Shown: piece after piece, positions 15,823-22,625 of the stretch
How the letters are laid out: each line of letters opens with the position of its first letter
How positions within the stretch are numbered: position 1 is the first letter of the stretch
From: JAFGLP01 sp050014895
Lineage (GTDB): Bacteria > Chloroflexota > Dehalococcoidia > GIF9 > UBA5629
Direction: 5' to 3'
DNA: 31,639 bases
NCBI GenBank assembly: GCA_050014895.1
Contig: JBEKCL010000011.1
Location: 1 to 31,639, forward strand
Position numbers and translations under genes: made by a program
Notes under the pieces: model-generated
Databases searched by the model: none
What the model was told of the DNA's origin: nothing
What the model saw: the letters and a program-made list of their open reading frames with translations, nothing else

Positions 15823-16467
15823 ATGAACTGGATGAGTCTTATTTGCATCCCTATCGCTTACCTGTTGGGTTCAATTCCTTCTGCCTTCATCGTGGCGAAA
15901 TATTATGGCAAAATTGATATTCGTGATGAGCCTGACGGCCGTATAAGTGCAGCGGCAGTGCACCGGAGGGTCGGGTTGCTACCCTTCCTGATGGTAGTAA
16001 CCATGGACATCGGCAAGGCCGCCCTGGCGGTATTGGTTGCACAATGGCTTAATGCAGCGCCCCTGGTTGTTATGCTGGCCGGCGTTGTTGCGATAGCCGC
16101 TCACCAGTGGTCTATGTTCCTTAAATTCCAGGGAGGGTTAGGCTCCACCGCGATGGGTGGCGTGCTGGTTTGTGTAGCCACGGTGCCGACTGTGATAGGG
16201 GCCCTGATAGCTTCACTCGTGGTATACAAAACTAAGAAATCCACTTTCAGCTTTGTCGTTGGCATCCTTACGATAATGATCTTGCTTTTCGCCATGCAAT
16301 GGTCCAAAATACCGTCTCCACCCATTCTTATTGCTTCACCGTCGCTTCCCCCACCGTTTACTGCTTATCACATATTAATTGCCTATCCCCTGGTACTTTT
16401 GCTAATGATGGTGCTAAAGAATGTTCAGATAAAATACAGGCCCGGCGCTCCATTGAAAACAAAATAA
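15823..16467 (+). CDS. PlsY-like membrane protein with degenerate acyltransferase motifs
   Basis: The 214-residue protein follows the PlsY (acyl-phosphate:glycerol-3-phosphate acyltransferase) template closely: YLLGSIPSAFIVAKYYG at the start, five or so membrane segments, AHQWSMFLKFQGG (93-105) in the middle. The catalytic sequences do not match: the family SGNxGATNxxR block reads DGRISAAAVHRR (38-49), and the GGKGVAT block reads GGLGSTA (104-110), losing the conserved Lys. PlsY uses these loops for phosphate and acyl-phosphate binding, so this copy may not be an acyltransferase. It could be a paralogue with a new role; another standard plsY elsewhere in the genome would be expected. Start by position of the conserved N-terminus. 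Confidence 0.72.
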   Translation: MNWMSLICIPIAYLLGSIPSAFIVAKYYGKIDIRDEPDGRISAAAVHRRVGLLPFLMVVTMDIGKAALAVLVAQWLNAAPLVVMLAGVVAIAAHQWSMFLKFQGGLGSTAMGGVLVCVATVPTVIGALIASLVVYKTKKSTFSFVVGILTIMILLFAMQWSKIPSPPILIASPSLPPPFTAYHILIAYPLVLLLMMVLKNVQIKYRPGAPLKTK

Positions 16468-16480
16468 GTGCTAATATACA
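16453..16480 (+). promoter_or_regulatory. Promoter inside the end of the PlsY-like gene, for the DUF212 gene
   Basis: TTGAAA (16453-16458), a 16-bp spacer and TATACA (16475-16480) end six bases before the ATG at 16487. No Shine-Dalgarno precedes that ATG, so a leaderless transcript is suggested. Confidence 0.4.
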
Positions 16481-16486
16481 TGAGCT

Positions 16487-16951
16487 ATGAATTATTATAG
16501 CCAGGCTGCTAGCGGCTTTCTTGCATATAAGGCCATTTGGGTCCCACTGATTGCCTGGTTCGTTGCGCAGGCGGGTAAGGTTGTAATTAACCTCATCCGC
16601 AAGAAACACCTTGATCTGTCTTACATGTACAGCCCTGGCGGCATGCCCAGCGCGCATTCCGCGCTTATGACGGCATTGGCTACTACTATCGGGCTAATGT
16701 ATGGGTTTGACTCGCCTTTATTTGCAATATCGCTGGCAATTGCTTTCATCGTGATGTACGATGCTGCCGGCGTCAGGCGTACGGTCGGCCATCAGTCGAC
16801 TGTACTGAATAAAATGCTGGACGAATTCTTCAAAGGCAATAAGGAATTCTCACAGCGCCTGGGCGAGATCATTGGCCATACCAAGTGGGAAGTCTTTGTG
16901 GGCGCCCTGCTGGGAATTGCCTTCGGCATGCTTTTCAGCTGGCCATGGTAA
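16487..16951 (+). CDS. Divergent PAP2 family protein (DUF212, YuiD-like)
   Basis: This 154-residue membrane protein belongs to the DUF212/divergent PAP2 (acid phosphatase/vanadium haloperoxidase-related) family. Signatures are MYSPGGMPSAHSALMTAL (47-64), YDAAGVRRTVGHQS (91-104), and an end helix with HTKWEVFVGALLGI. The family has been annotated as phosphatase-related from the PSAH and H motifs, but its reaction is not established. The position just after a PlsY-like gene hints at a link with membrane lipid metabolism; that link is inference. Confidence 0.9.
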   Translation: MNYYSQAASGFLAYKAIWVPLIAWFVAQAGKVVINLIRKKHLDLSYMYSPGGMPSAHSALMTALATTIGLMYGFDSPLFAISLAIAFIVMYDAAGVRRTVGHQSTVLNKMLDEFFKGNKEFSQRLGEIIGHTKWEVFVGALLGIAFGMLFSWPW

Positions 16952-16953
16952 TG

Positions 16954-16987
16954 TTCCGTAATAATGTTTCCTGGATATTATTAGGAA
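16954..16987 (+). terminator. Probable terminator after the DUF212 gene
   Basis: TTCC-G-TAATAAT (16954-16965) pairs with ATTATTA-GGAA (16977-16987), an 11-bp stem with one bulged G, followed by GTTTTAATAAA. It starts three bases after the stop codon. Confidence 0.45.
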
Positions 16988-17053
16988 GTTTTAATAAACA
17001 GCAATGGCTGCTTTAGGAAATTTTATCCGTCAATCGGTTGATTCAGCGTAAAA

Positions 17054-18163
17054 ATGCCAGTAAATTTGCTCATGAGTCATATCCCGGATGAACCTGTTTT
17101 CTACATAGTGCTGGGGCTCTGCCTTATCACTCTACTGGTGCTTATCCTGCCTTTCGTCGTTAAAAAGGTGGAAGAAAACCTGGAACTATTCTTTGTTATC
17201 ATGGGCGTTTGTGCGGTGACAATATCGGGTTTATGGAGCTGGGAGCTGGTTATAGAAGCGCTGAAGGCGCCGGTTGTAATAGGTACGGTACCGATTGGTA
17301 TTTTCCAGGTGGTACTGGTGTTCGGGTTACTTATCCATTATTTTAACCGTTCGTTTTGCCGGTTTGTTTTGACGGTGGCATCAAAGCTGGGATGGAGATT
17401 ATTTACTTTCCTGTTGATTTTTCTGGTGGGAATTCTCAGCAGCGTCATTTCTATTATCATGGCGGCGGTGCTGCTTTCAGAGATAATCTCAGCCCTTCCG
17501 CTGGACAAGAAAGAAAAGATCAAATTTGCAGTGGTTGCCTGCTTTGCAGCCGGGTTAGGCGCCGTCCTGACTCCGGTTGGTGAACCTCTCTCGACAATTC
17601 TTGTCAACAAGCTGTCCGGAGCTCCTTTCCATGCCGGTTTTCTGTTCCCTCTGCAAGTCTTCGGGATCTATATTATACCGGGCGTAATAATTATTGCCCT
17701 GTTCGGGGCATTTTATATAGGCAGAAATGTGGATTTGAAAAATTTCAGCCACGAGGTCGAATACTCGGAAACGCTGAAAACCGTTATCTTGAGGGCCGTC
17801 AGGGTATTTCTCTTTGTCGCAGCGCTCGTATTGCTGGGAGAAGGGATGAAGCCGTTAATCGTCTGGTATATAGTGCATGTACCAGCCTGGATTCTATATT
17901 GGATAAACATAGTGTCGGCCATCCTGGACAATGCAACTCTGACCGCTATGGAAATAGATGCTACGCTGACGCTGCCCCAGATAACTGGAATAATCATGGG
18001 CCTGTTGATAGCCGGCGGTATGCTGATACCGGGGAATATCCCTAATATCGTAGCGGCGGGCAGACTGAAGATCAGCATGAAGGAGTGGGCGGTAATCGGC
18101 GTGCCGATCGGGCTTGTTATTATGGCAATCTATTTTCTTATCCTGTTACCACATTTTTTTTAA
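17054..18163 (+). CDS. Polytopic membrane protein, DUF1646-like (putative cation transporter, ion transporter superfamily)
   Basis: The 369-residue protein has about ten membrane segments. Landmarks are an N-terminal LILPFVVKKVEENLELF segment, a central LSSVISIIMAAVLLSEI helix, the TPVGEPLSTI re-entrant-like motif, and a C-terminal IPGNIPNIVAAGRLKI motif. These paired TPxGxPLS and PGNxPN loops are the arrangement seen in DUF1646 and NhaD/ArsB-like antiporters, where they line the ion path. Transport of sodium or another cation is inferred from the superfamily. The ATG at 17054 lacks a ribosome binding site; an in-frame ATG at 17072 is an alternative. It appears to be transcribed alone. Confidence 0.7.
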   Translation: MPVNLLMSHIPDEPVFYIVLGLCLITLLVLILPFVVKKVEENLELFFVIMGVCAVTISGLWSWELVIEALKAPVVIGTVPIGIFQVVLVFGLLIHYFNRSFCRFVLTVASKLGWRLFTFLLIFLVGILSSVISIIMAAVLLSEIISALPLDKKEKIKFAVVACFAAGLGAVLTPVGEPLSTILVNKLSGAPFHAGFLFPLQVFGIYIIPGVIIIALFGAFYIGRNVDLKNFSHEVEYSETLKTVILRAVRVFLFVAALVLLGEGMKPLIVWYIVHVPAWILYWINIVSAILDNATLTAMEIDATLTLPQITGIIMGLLIAGGMLIPGNIPNIVAAGRLKISMKEWAVIGVPIGLVIMAIYFLILLPHFF

Positions 18164-18322
18164 CAAAGGCGGTATTTATTTTTGTCAGTCAATTGATTGG
18201 ACAAAGCAAGGATTTTCAAGTAATCTAATCCATCGGTGTCAGATACGATTACTAGTTAAAATCCCTTATAACATATACTGACAATATTACATAATTATTG
18301 AAACACAACTACGGAGGTAGTA

Positions 18323-19024
18323 ATGGACAAGGTGTTTACTTCTGCCGAAGCTGCAATTGAGGATATCTTCGATGGCGCCGTCATTGCGTTTTCCGGATTC
18401 TTTTCGGCGGGGAGGCCGCTCGAATTAACAAAGGCCCTGGCGAAGAAGGGGGCCAAGAACCTCACCATCGTTGTACAGCAGGTAGGGACCGGCAATGAAG
18501 AAATTTTAGAGTTGGTAATCAATGGGCAGGTTAAAAAGGCCATCTGCAACTACCCATTCCCCAGGTCAGCGACCAAGGGGCTGGAACATCGCTTCGAGCA
18601 GGCGGTGCGCAAGGGTCATATAGAGATGGAAGTATATCCGATGGGAACGTTTGCAGAGAAATTGCGCTGTGCGGGCGCAGGCATACCGGCATTCTATACG
18701 CCTGCCGGGGTTGGCACTGTGGTGGGGGAAGGCAAGGAAGTCAGGGTTTTTAGCGGGACCGAGGCATTGCTTGAAACTGCATTGCCTGTCGATTTTTCAT
18801 TTGTCCATGCCTGGAAAGGTGATAGGGAAGGTAACCTGGTCTATAACTGCACTGCTTACAACTACAATAATATAATGGCAATGGCCGGCAGGGTGACCAT
18901 CGCCGAAGTTGAGACGCTGGTTGAGGCGGGTGAAATAGACTCCAATTACATACATACACCCGGCATATTCGTCAAACGTGTAGTCGAGACTGGGCGACCG
19001 AAGCTGGAACGGGCGATTGTTTAA
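18323..19024 (+). CDS. 3-oxoacid CoA-transferase family, subunit A
   Basis: The 233-residue alpha subunit of a family I CoA-transferase (pfam01144 type) moves CoA between a carboxylate and an acyl-CoA. It shows the N-terminal 'DGAVIAFSGF' turn, the PMGTFAEKLRCAGAGIPAFYTPAGVGT segment found across SCOT/AtoD/GctA enzymes, and a closing HTPGIFVKRVV. A GGAGG site precedes the ATG, and a TATACT (18274-18279) is a possible -10. The next gene encodes the matching beta subunit. The natural acceptor acid is not deducible; 3-oxoacids, butyrate or glutaconate-like acids are all possible. Confidence 0.92.
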   Translation: MDKVFTSAEAAIEDIFDGAVIAFSGFFSAGRPLELTKALAKKGAKNLTIVVQQVGTGNEEILELVINGQVKKAICNYPFPRSATKGLEHRFEQAVRKGHIEMEVYPMGTFAEKLRCAGAGIPAFYTPAGVGTVVGEGKEVRVFSGTEALLETALPVDFSFVHAWKGDREGNLVYNCTAYNYNNIMAMAGRVTIAEVETLVEAGEIDSNYIHTPGIFVKRVVETGRPKLERAIV

Positions 19025-19040
19025 TGGGAGATATATTGAA

Positions 19041-19739
19041 ATGAATGCAATAAAAAAAGTTGTAGTACCCGAAATGCCCCCATTGGAAAGGGAGATGATC
19101 GCTTTACGGATCGCCAATATGCTGGAAGATGGCTCCTACGTAAACCTCGGCATAGGTATACCCACGCTGGTGTCCAATTGGATAGAAGGCCGGGATATCA
19201 TTCTACAGGCTGAGATTGGCATGCTTAAGAGCGGACCACTGGCTGAGGAAGATAATATTGATCAGGACCGCATTAATGCCAGTTGCCAGTATGTCTGTGA
19301 GTTGCCGGGGTCCAGCTATTTTGGGATAGAGACATCATTTGCCATGATTCGCGGCGGGCGCATGGATGTAGCTGTGCTGGGAGCATTGCAGGTATCGGCC
19401 AACGGTGATCTGGCAGGATGGAACAATCCGGCCCGCGGCCTTGGGAAAATGGGCAATATCGGAGGCTCGATGGACCTGGCTGTCGGCGCAAAGAAGTTGA
19501 TAGTTGCTATGGAGCATTTCACTACGGACGGTGACCCTAAGATCGTCATGGAGTGCACATACCCTTTAACTGCCAAAGCGTGTGTCGACTTCATCGTTAC
19601 CAATTATGCGGTTATTGAGGTAACGCCTAAGGGGCTGGTACTGAAGGAGGCTGTTCCCGGTGTGACTGCAGAAGATATCAAGAAAATGACCGCCACTCCT
19701 CTTATTATCGCTGAGGATTTCAAGGAAATGGAGCTTTAG
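19041..19739 (+). CDS. 3-oxoacid CoA-transferase family, subunit B
   Basis: The 232-residue beta subunit partners the preceding alpha subunit. The catalytic glutamate, which forms the covalent CoA thioester, is Glu58 in ILQAEIGML; most relatives have SENG here, so the Asn is Ile in this copy. NLGIGIPTLVSNW (35-47) and the GGSMDLAVGAKK segment are typical of the subunit. The frame is open to a TTG at 19017 inside the alpha gene, but the ATG at 19041, 11 bases after GGGAG, is preferred. The two desulforedoxin-like genes follow on the same strand after 57 nt and are probably in the same transcript. Confidence 0.92.
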   Translation: MNAIKKVVVPEMPPLEREMIALRIANMLEDGSYVNLGIGIPTLVSNWIEGRDIILQAEIGMLKSGPLAEEDNIDQDRINASCQYVCELPGSSYFGIETSFAMIRGGRMDVAVLGALQVSANGDLAGWNNPARGLGKMGNIGGSMDLAVGAKKLIVAMEHFTTDGDPKIVMECTYPLTAKACVDFIVTNYAVIEVTPKGLVLKEAVPGVTAEDIKKMTATPLIIAEDFKEMEL

Positions 19740-19796
19740 GGTATTTTGCAAATGCCATCAACTGAGACTAAAATTAATCTCTGGAGGGACTATACA

Positions 19797-19916
19797 ATGG
19801 CAAATCAGATGGGAAAAAAATACGTATGCACCGTGTGCGGTTCTGAGTTTATCGTGACCAAGGGCGGCAACGGCGAGTTGATCTGCTGCAACAAGCCAAT
19901 GGAACTGAAGAAATAA
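19797..19916 (+). CDS. Desulforedoxin-like iron protein (complete Cys4 site)
   Basis: The product is 39 residues, starting MANQMGKKYV. It has Cys11-x2-Cys14-Gly, a glycine-rich turn (TKGGNGEL) and the adjacent pair Cys30-Cys31 followed by NKPM. This is the desulforedoxin / N-terminal desulfoferrodoxin pattern, which binds one Fe(III) with four Cys per chain in a homodimer and carries electrons. The start is set by CTGGAGGGA ten bases upstream. It follows the CoA-transferase beta gene by 57 nt. No superoxide reductase domain (His4Cys site) follows, so it is a stand-alone redox peptide. Confidence 0.88.
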   Translation: MANQMGKKYVCTVCGSEFIVTKGGNGELICCNKPMELKK

Positions 19917-19945
19917 ACTGAGGACTGCTTTACAGGAGAAATAAA

Positions 19946-20089
19946 ATGGCTAACCAGCTTGGAAAAAGATTTAAGTGTGAAGTATGCGGAACCGAGGTGC
20001 TTTGCACCAAGGCGGGCGCCGGCATGGTAGTTTGCGACGGCAAGGAAATGGAACTTCAGAAGCCTAAAGCCCTGCCTTCGTCAGACTAG
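19946..20089 (+). CDS. Second desulforedoxin-like protein with an altered metal site
   Basis: The product is 47 residues and clearly a paralogue of its neighbour (MANQLGKRFKCEVCGTE). It keeps Cys11 and Cys14, and Cys30, but the adjacent fourth ligand position is Asp31 (VVCDGKEMEL). A new Cys occurs at 20 (VLCTK). It has a short C-terminal tail, KPKALPSSD. Iron binding would need Asp31, the new Cys20 or dimer-partner ligands. The ribosome binding site is AGGAGAA. It is 29 nt after the first copy, probably a tandem duplication that diverged. Confidence 0.8.
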   Translation: MANQLGKRFKCEVCGTEVLCTKAGAGMVVCDGKEMELQKPKALPSSD

Positions 20090-20155
20090 AAATTCATAAA
20101 TCCGCCCAGTATAGTTGAGAGCGGGTATCAAAACCCGGCCGCTATTATTTTAATT

Positions 20156-20173
20156 ACGCACCATCGAGTGCGT
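20156..20173. repeat. Short hairpin between the desulforedoxin pair and the CoA-transferase fusion
   Basis: ACGCAC (20156-20161) and GTGCGT (20168-20173) form a 6-bp stem. A second weak stem, CGGGT/ACCCG, precedes a TATTATTTTAATT run at about 20122-20155. One of them may terminate the upstream operon; neither is strong. Confidence 0.25.
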
Positions 20174-20221
20174 ATCTGCTTTCGTCTGATTACCACGGAC
20201 AATATACCCATTTAGCGATGC

Positions 20222-20227
20222 TATAAT
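20222..20227 (+). promoter_or_regulatory. TATAAT -10 directly before the CoA-transferase fusion start
   Basis: A perfect TATAAT ends seven bases before the ATG at 20235, with no Shine-Dalgarno in between. Transcription should start at about the A of the ATG. The -35 (a GACA-containing sequence near 20196-20201) is poorly spaced. Confidence 0.45.
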
Positions 20228-20234
20228 AGGCATT

Positions 20235-22625
20235 ATGGCATCCCCTGAAGCACAATTGAAGCCGTTGAAGGGTGTTCGCGTTATCGACCTGGCTGATGAA
20301 AAAGCCGCCTATTGTTCCAAAGTGCTGGCGGACCTGGGAGCGGAGGTAGTCAAGGTGGAGAGGCCGGGGGGCGATCCATCAAGAGGATACGGTCCATTTT
20401 CAGGGAATCTGGCGAGCCCTGAACGGAGCCTTTCCTTCTGGTATAACAATAGCGGCAAGCTAGGCGTTACGCTGGACCTGGAAGACCCAAAAAGTAAGCA
20501 GCTTTTTTTAAATCTTGTTTCACATAGCGATGTAATAGTTGAGTCTTCGTCCCCCGGTTATCTCAAAACGCGCGGGCTCGACTTTGAATCGCTGTCCTCT
20601 ATTAATCCCGGCCTAATCATGGCATCAATTACCGGATTCGGCCAAACCGGTCCCAACAGCACATATAAAACCTGCGACCTTGCAGCCTGTGCCTCAGGCG
20701 GCCCGATGTATGTGAGTGGGAAGCCGGATAAGCCTCCACTCAGAGCATATGGCAACCAATCCTATTTTCTAGCGTCACTGTTTGCGGCCAACGGCATTGT
20801 GCTAGCGCTTCGCTGGCGCGACCGCAGCGGCAAAGGCCAGCACATTGACATCTCCCTGCAGGAAGCAGTGGCGGCTGCGCTGGAGCATGTGCTGATACAA
20901 TATTTTCATGAAGGAATAGTCCCTTGCAGGCAAGGCGCCCTTCAGTGGAACTGCTCATCTGACCTATTCCCCTGCCGTGACAAATATGCCCTTTTAACAT
21001 TCAGCCGTGAATGGGAAACACTGGTTGAATTGCTCGGTCATCAGCATATGGCTGCAGATCTCACGCAAGCAGCATGGCGTGATGAGGGTTTCCGCAGACA
21101 GCACATTGAGAATATCCAGGACGTGCTTTCCTTCTGGACCTGCCAGCAAAATAGCCGTGATGTCTTTGAATTGGGACAATCCATGCGGTTTCCCTGGGCT
21201 GTCGTGAACTCCATCAAAGATGTGATGGAAAATGAGCAGTTAAGTAGCAGGGGTTTCTTCGTACCCGCGCAGCACCCTGAAGCAAAGGACAACTTCAGGG
21301 TGCCCGGGCCTGTTATACGATTCAACGGTTCTCACGATCTCAAATGGCAGAGGCCGCCTATCGCCGGGGAACACAATGCGATGTTACAGCAGCTTGTAAA
21401 AAGGGTTTTATTCACTCATCCGACCAGGACGCAGGGCAACCCGAAGTTGCCTCTTGAAGGTGTGAGGATACTGGATTTTACCTGGATGCTGGCCGGGCCT
21501 TATGCCACCAGGATGCTGGCTGATTTTGGCGCCGAGGTCATTAAGGTACAGTCTCATAAAACAGCGACGGGCGCCGAGCAAAATGTTACGGCCTATTTCG
21601 CCAATTGGAACCGTAACAAGCTGGGTATAACACTGGATTTAAGCAGGCCGGAGGCGCGTGATCTGGCGCTTGACCTTGTGAAAAAGTGCGATGTAGTCAT
21701 AGAGAATTTTACGCCCAGGGTAATGGATAACTGGGGTCTAAACTATGAAAAGCTGAAGCAGGTCAATCCCGGCCTGGTGATGGTCAGCCTGTCCGGGTTT
21801 GGTCACAGCGGACCCTGGCGCGATTTTGCAGCACTCGGTCCTACTGAACAGGCGTTATCAGGTTTAACGCGACTGACCTCTTACATCGATGGAGGACCTT
21901 GCGGCATCGGTTTTGCCTATGCCGACCATATATCCGGACTTTACGCCTCGCTAGCCGTGTTATCGGCTTTGCAGCTAAGGGATTCTTCGGGCATGGGAGT
22001 ACATGTAGATATTTCTGAGTATGAGGCTACGTGCAGCCTGCTGGGAACGTCTTTAATTGATTATTCTTTGAATGGTAACACTGTGAAGCCGGTGGGCAAT
22101 GGGCCGATGTGGCGGATTGCTGCCCCGCATGGATGCTACCCCTGCAAAGGTGAGGACCGCTGGTGCGTTATCGCCGTTTTCACTGAAGACGAATGGCGGT
22201 CGCTGTGCGGTGTCATGGGCCATCCTGCGTGGTCGCGGGAAGACAGGTTCGACAGTGCGCAAGGACGTTCTAATAGCTCTGACGAGTTGGATGTTCTTTT
22301 GGCAGAGTGGACTGCCTGTTACGCGCCTCAAGACCTCGTGAGAATGTTACAGAATGCCGGTATTCCGGCTGCAATTGTCAGCGATGCCAGTGACCTGGCA
22401 AAAGATCCTCATATGAATGCCCGCGGCTTCTTCATCGATTTGGAGCATCCCGTGTTGGGCACAATACGCTCCGATTCTAATCCAATCAGGCTGAGCGCAA
22501 CCCCTGCCCGTTATGAAAAGGCTGCACCGCTGCTGGGTGAAGACAACAGGCATGTTTTTGTCGAATTGCTGGGGATGGATGAGGAGCGATTTAAGAGCCT
22601 CGTCGATGACGGTATAATAGGCTAA
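20235..22625 (+). CDS. Double-domain family III CoA-transferase (CaiB/BaiF fusion)
   Basis: At 796 residues this is twice the usual length of about 400. Domain 1 (about 9-388) starts PLKGVRVIDLA and domain 2 (about 406-790) starts PLEGVRILDFTWMLAGPYA. Each contains the family GxGxxGP loop (ITGFGQTGP at 132-140; LSGFGHSGP at 519-527). Family III enzymes use an active-site Asp to carry CoA as a mixed anhydride and thioester. Domain 2 has it in YADHISGLYA (Asp564). Domain 1 has AYGNQSYFLA at the same place, without Asp. Since family III enzymes form interlocked dimers, the fusion may act as a pseudo-heterodimer with one working site. It overlaps the convergent amidohydrolase stop by four bases. 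Confidence 0.9.
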   Translation: MASPEAQLKPLKGVRVIDLADEKAAYCSKVLADLGAEVVKVERPGGDPSRGYGPFSGNLASPERSLSFWYNNSGKLGVTLDLEDPKSKQLFLNLVSHSDVIVESSSPGYLKTRGLDFESLSSINPGLIMASITGFGQTGPNSTYKTCDLAACASGGPMYVSGKPDKPPLRAYGNQSYFLASLFAANGIVLALRWRDRSGKGQHIDISLQEAVAAALEHVLIQYFHEGIVPCRQGALQWNCSSDLFPCRDKYALLTFSREWETLVELLGHQHMAADLTQAAWRDEGFRRQHIENIQDVLSFWTCQQNSRDVFELGQSMRFPWAVVNSIKDVMENEQLSSRGFFVPAQHPEAKDNFRVPGPVIRFNGSHDLKWQRPPIAGEHNAMLQQLVKRVLFTHPTRTQGNPKLPLEGVRILDFTWMLAGPYATRMLADFGAEVIKVQSHKTATGAEQNVTAYFANWNRNKLGITLDLSRPEARDLALDLVKKCDVVIENFTPRVMDNWGLNYEKLKQVNPGLVMVSLSGFGHSGPWRDFAALGPTEQALSGLTRLTSYIDGGPCGIGFAYADHISGLYASLAVLSALQLRDSSGMGVHVDISEYEATCSLLGTSLIDYSLNGNTVKPVGNGPMWRIAAPHGCYPCKGEDRWCVIAVFTEDEWRSLCGVMGHPAWSREDRFDSAQGRSNSSDELDVLLAEWTACYAPQDLVRMLQNAGIPAAIVSDASDLAKDPHMNARGFFIDLEHPVLGTIRSDSNPIRLSATPARYEKAAPLLGEDNRHVFVELLGMDEERFKSLVDDGIIG

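Noticed and set aside
17027..18205. Similar TCAATCGGTTGA and TCAATTGATTGG sequences on either side of the DUF1646-like gene
   Set aside because: Short, imperfect AT-rich similarity; not convincing as flanking repeats or an insertion boundary.
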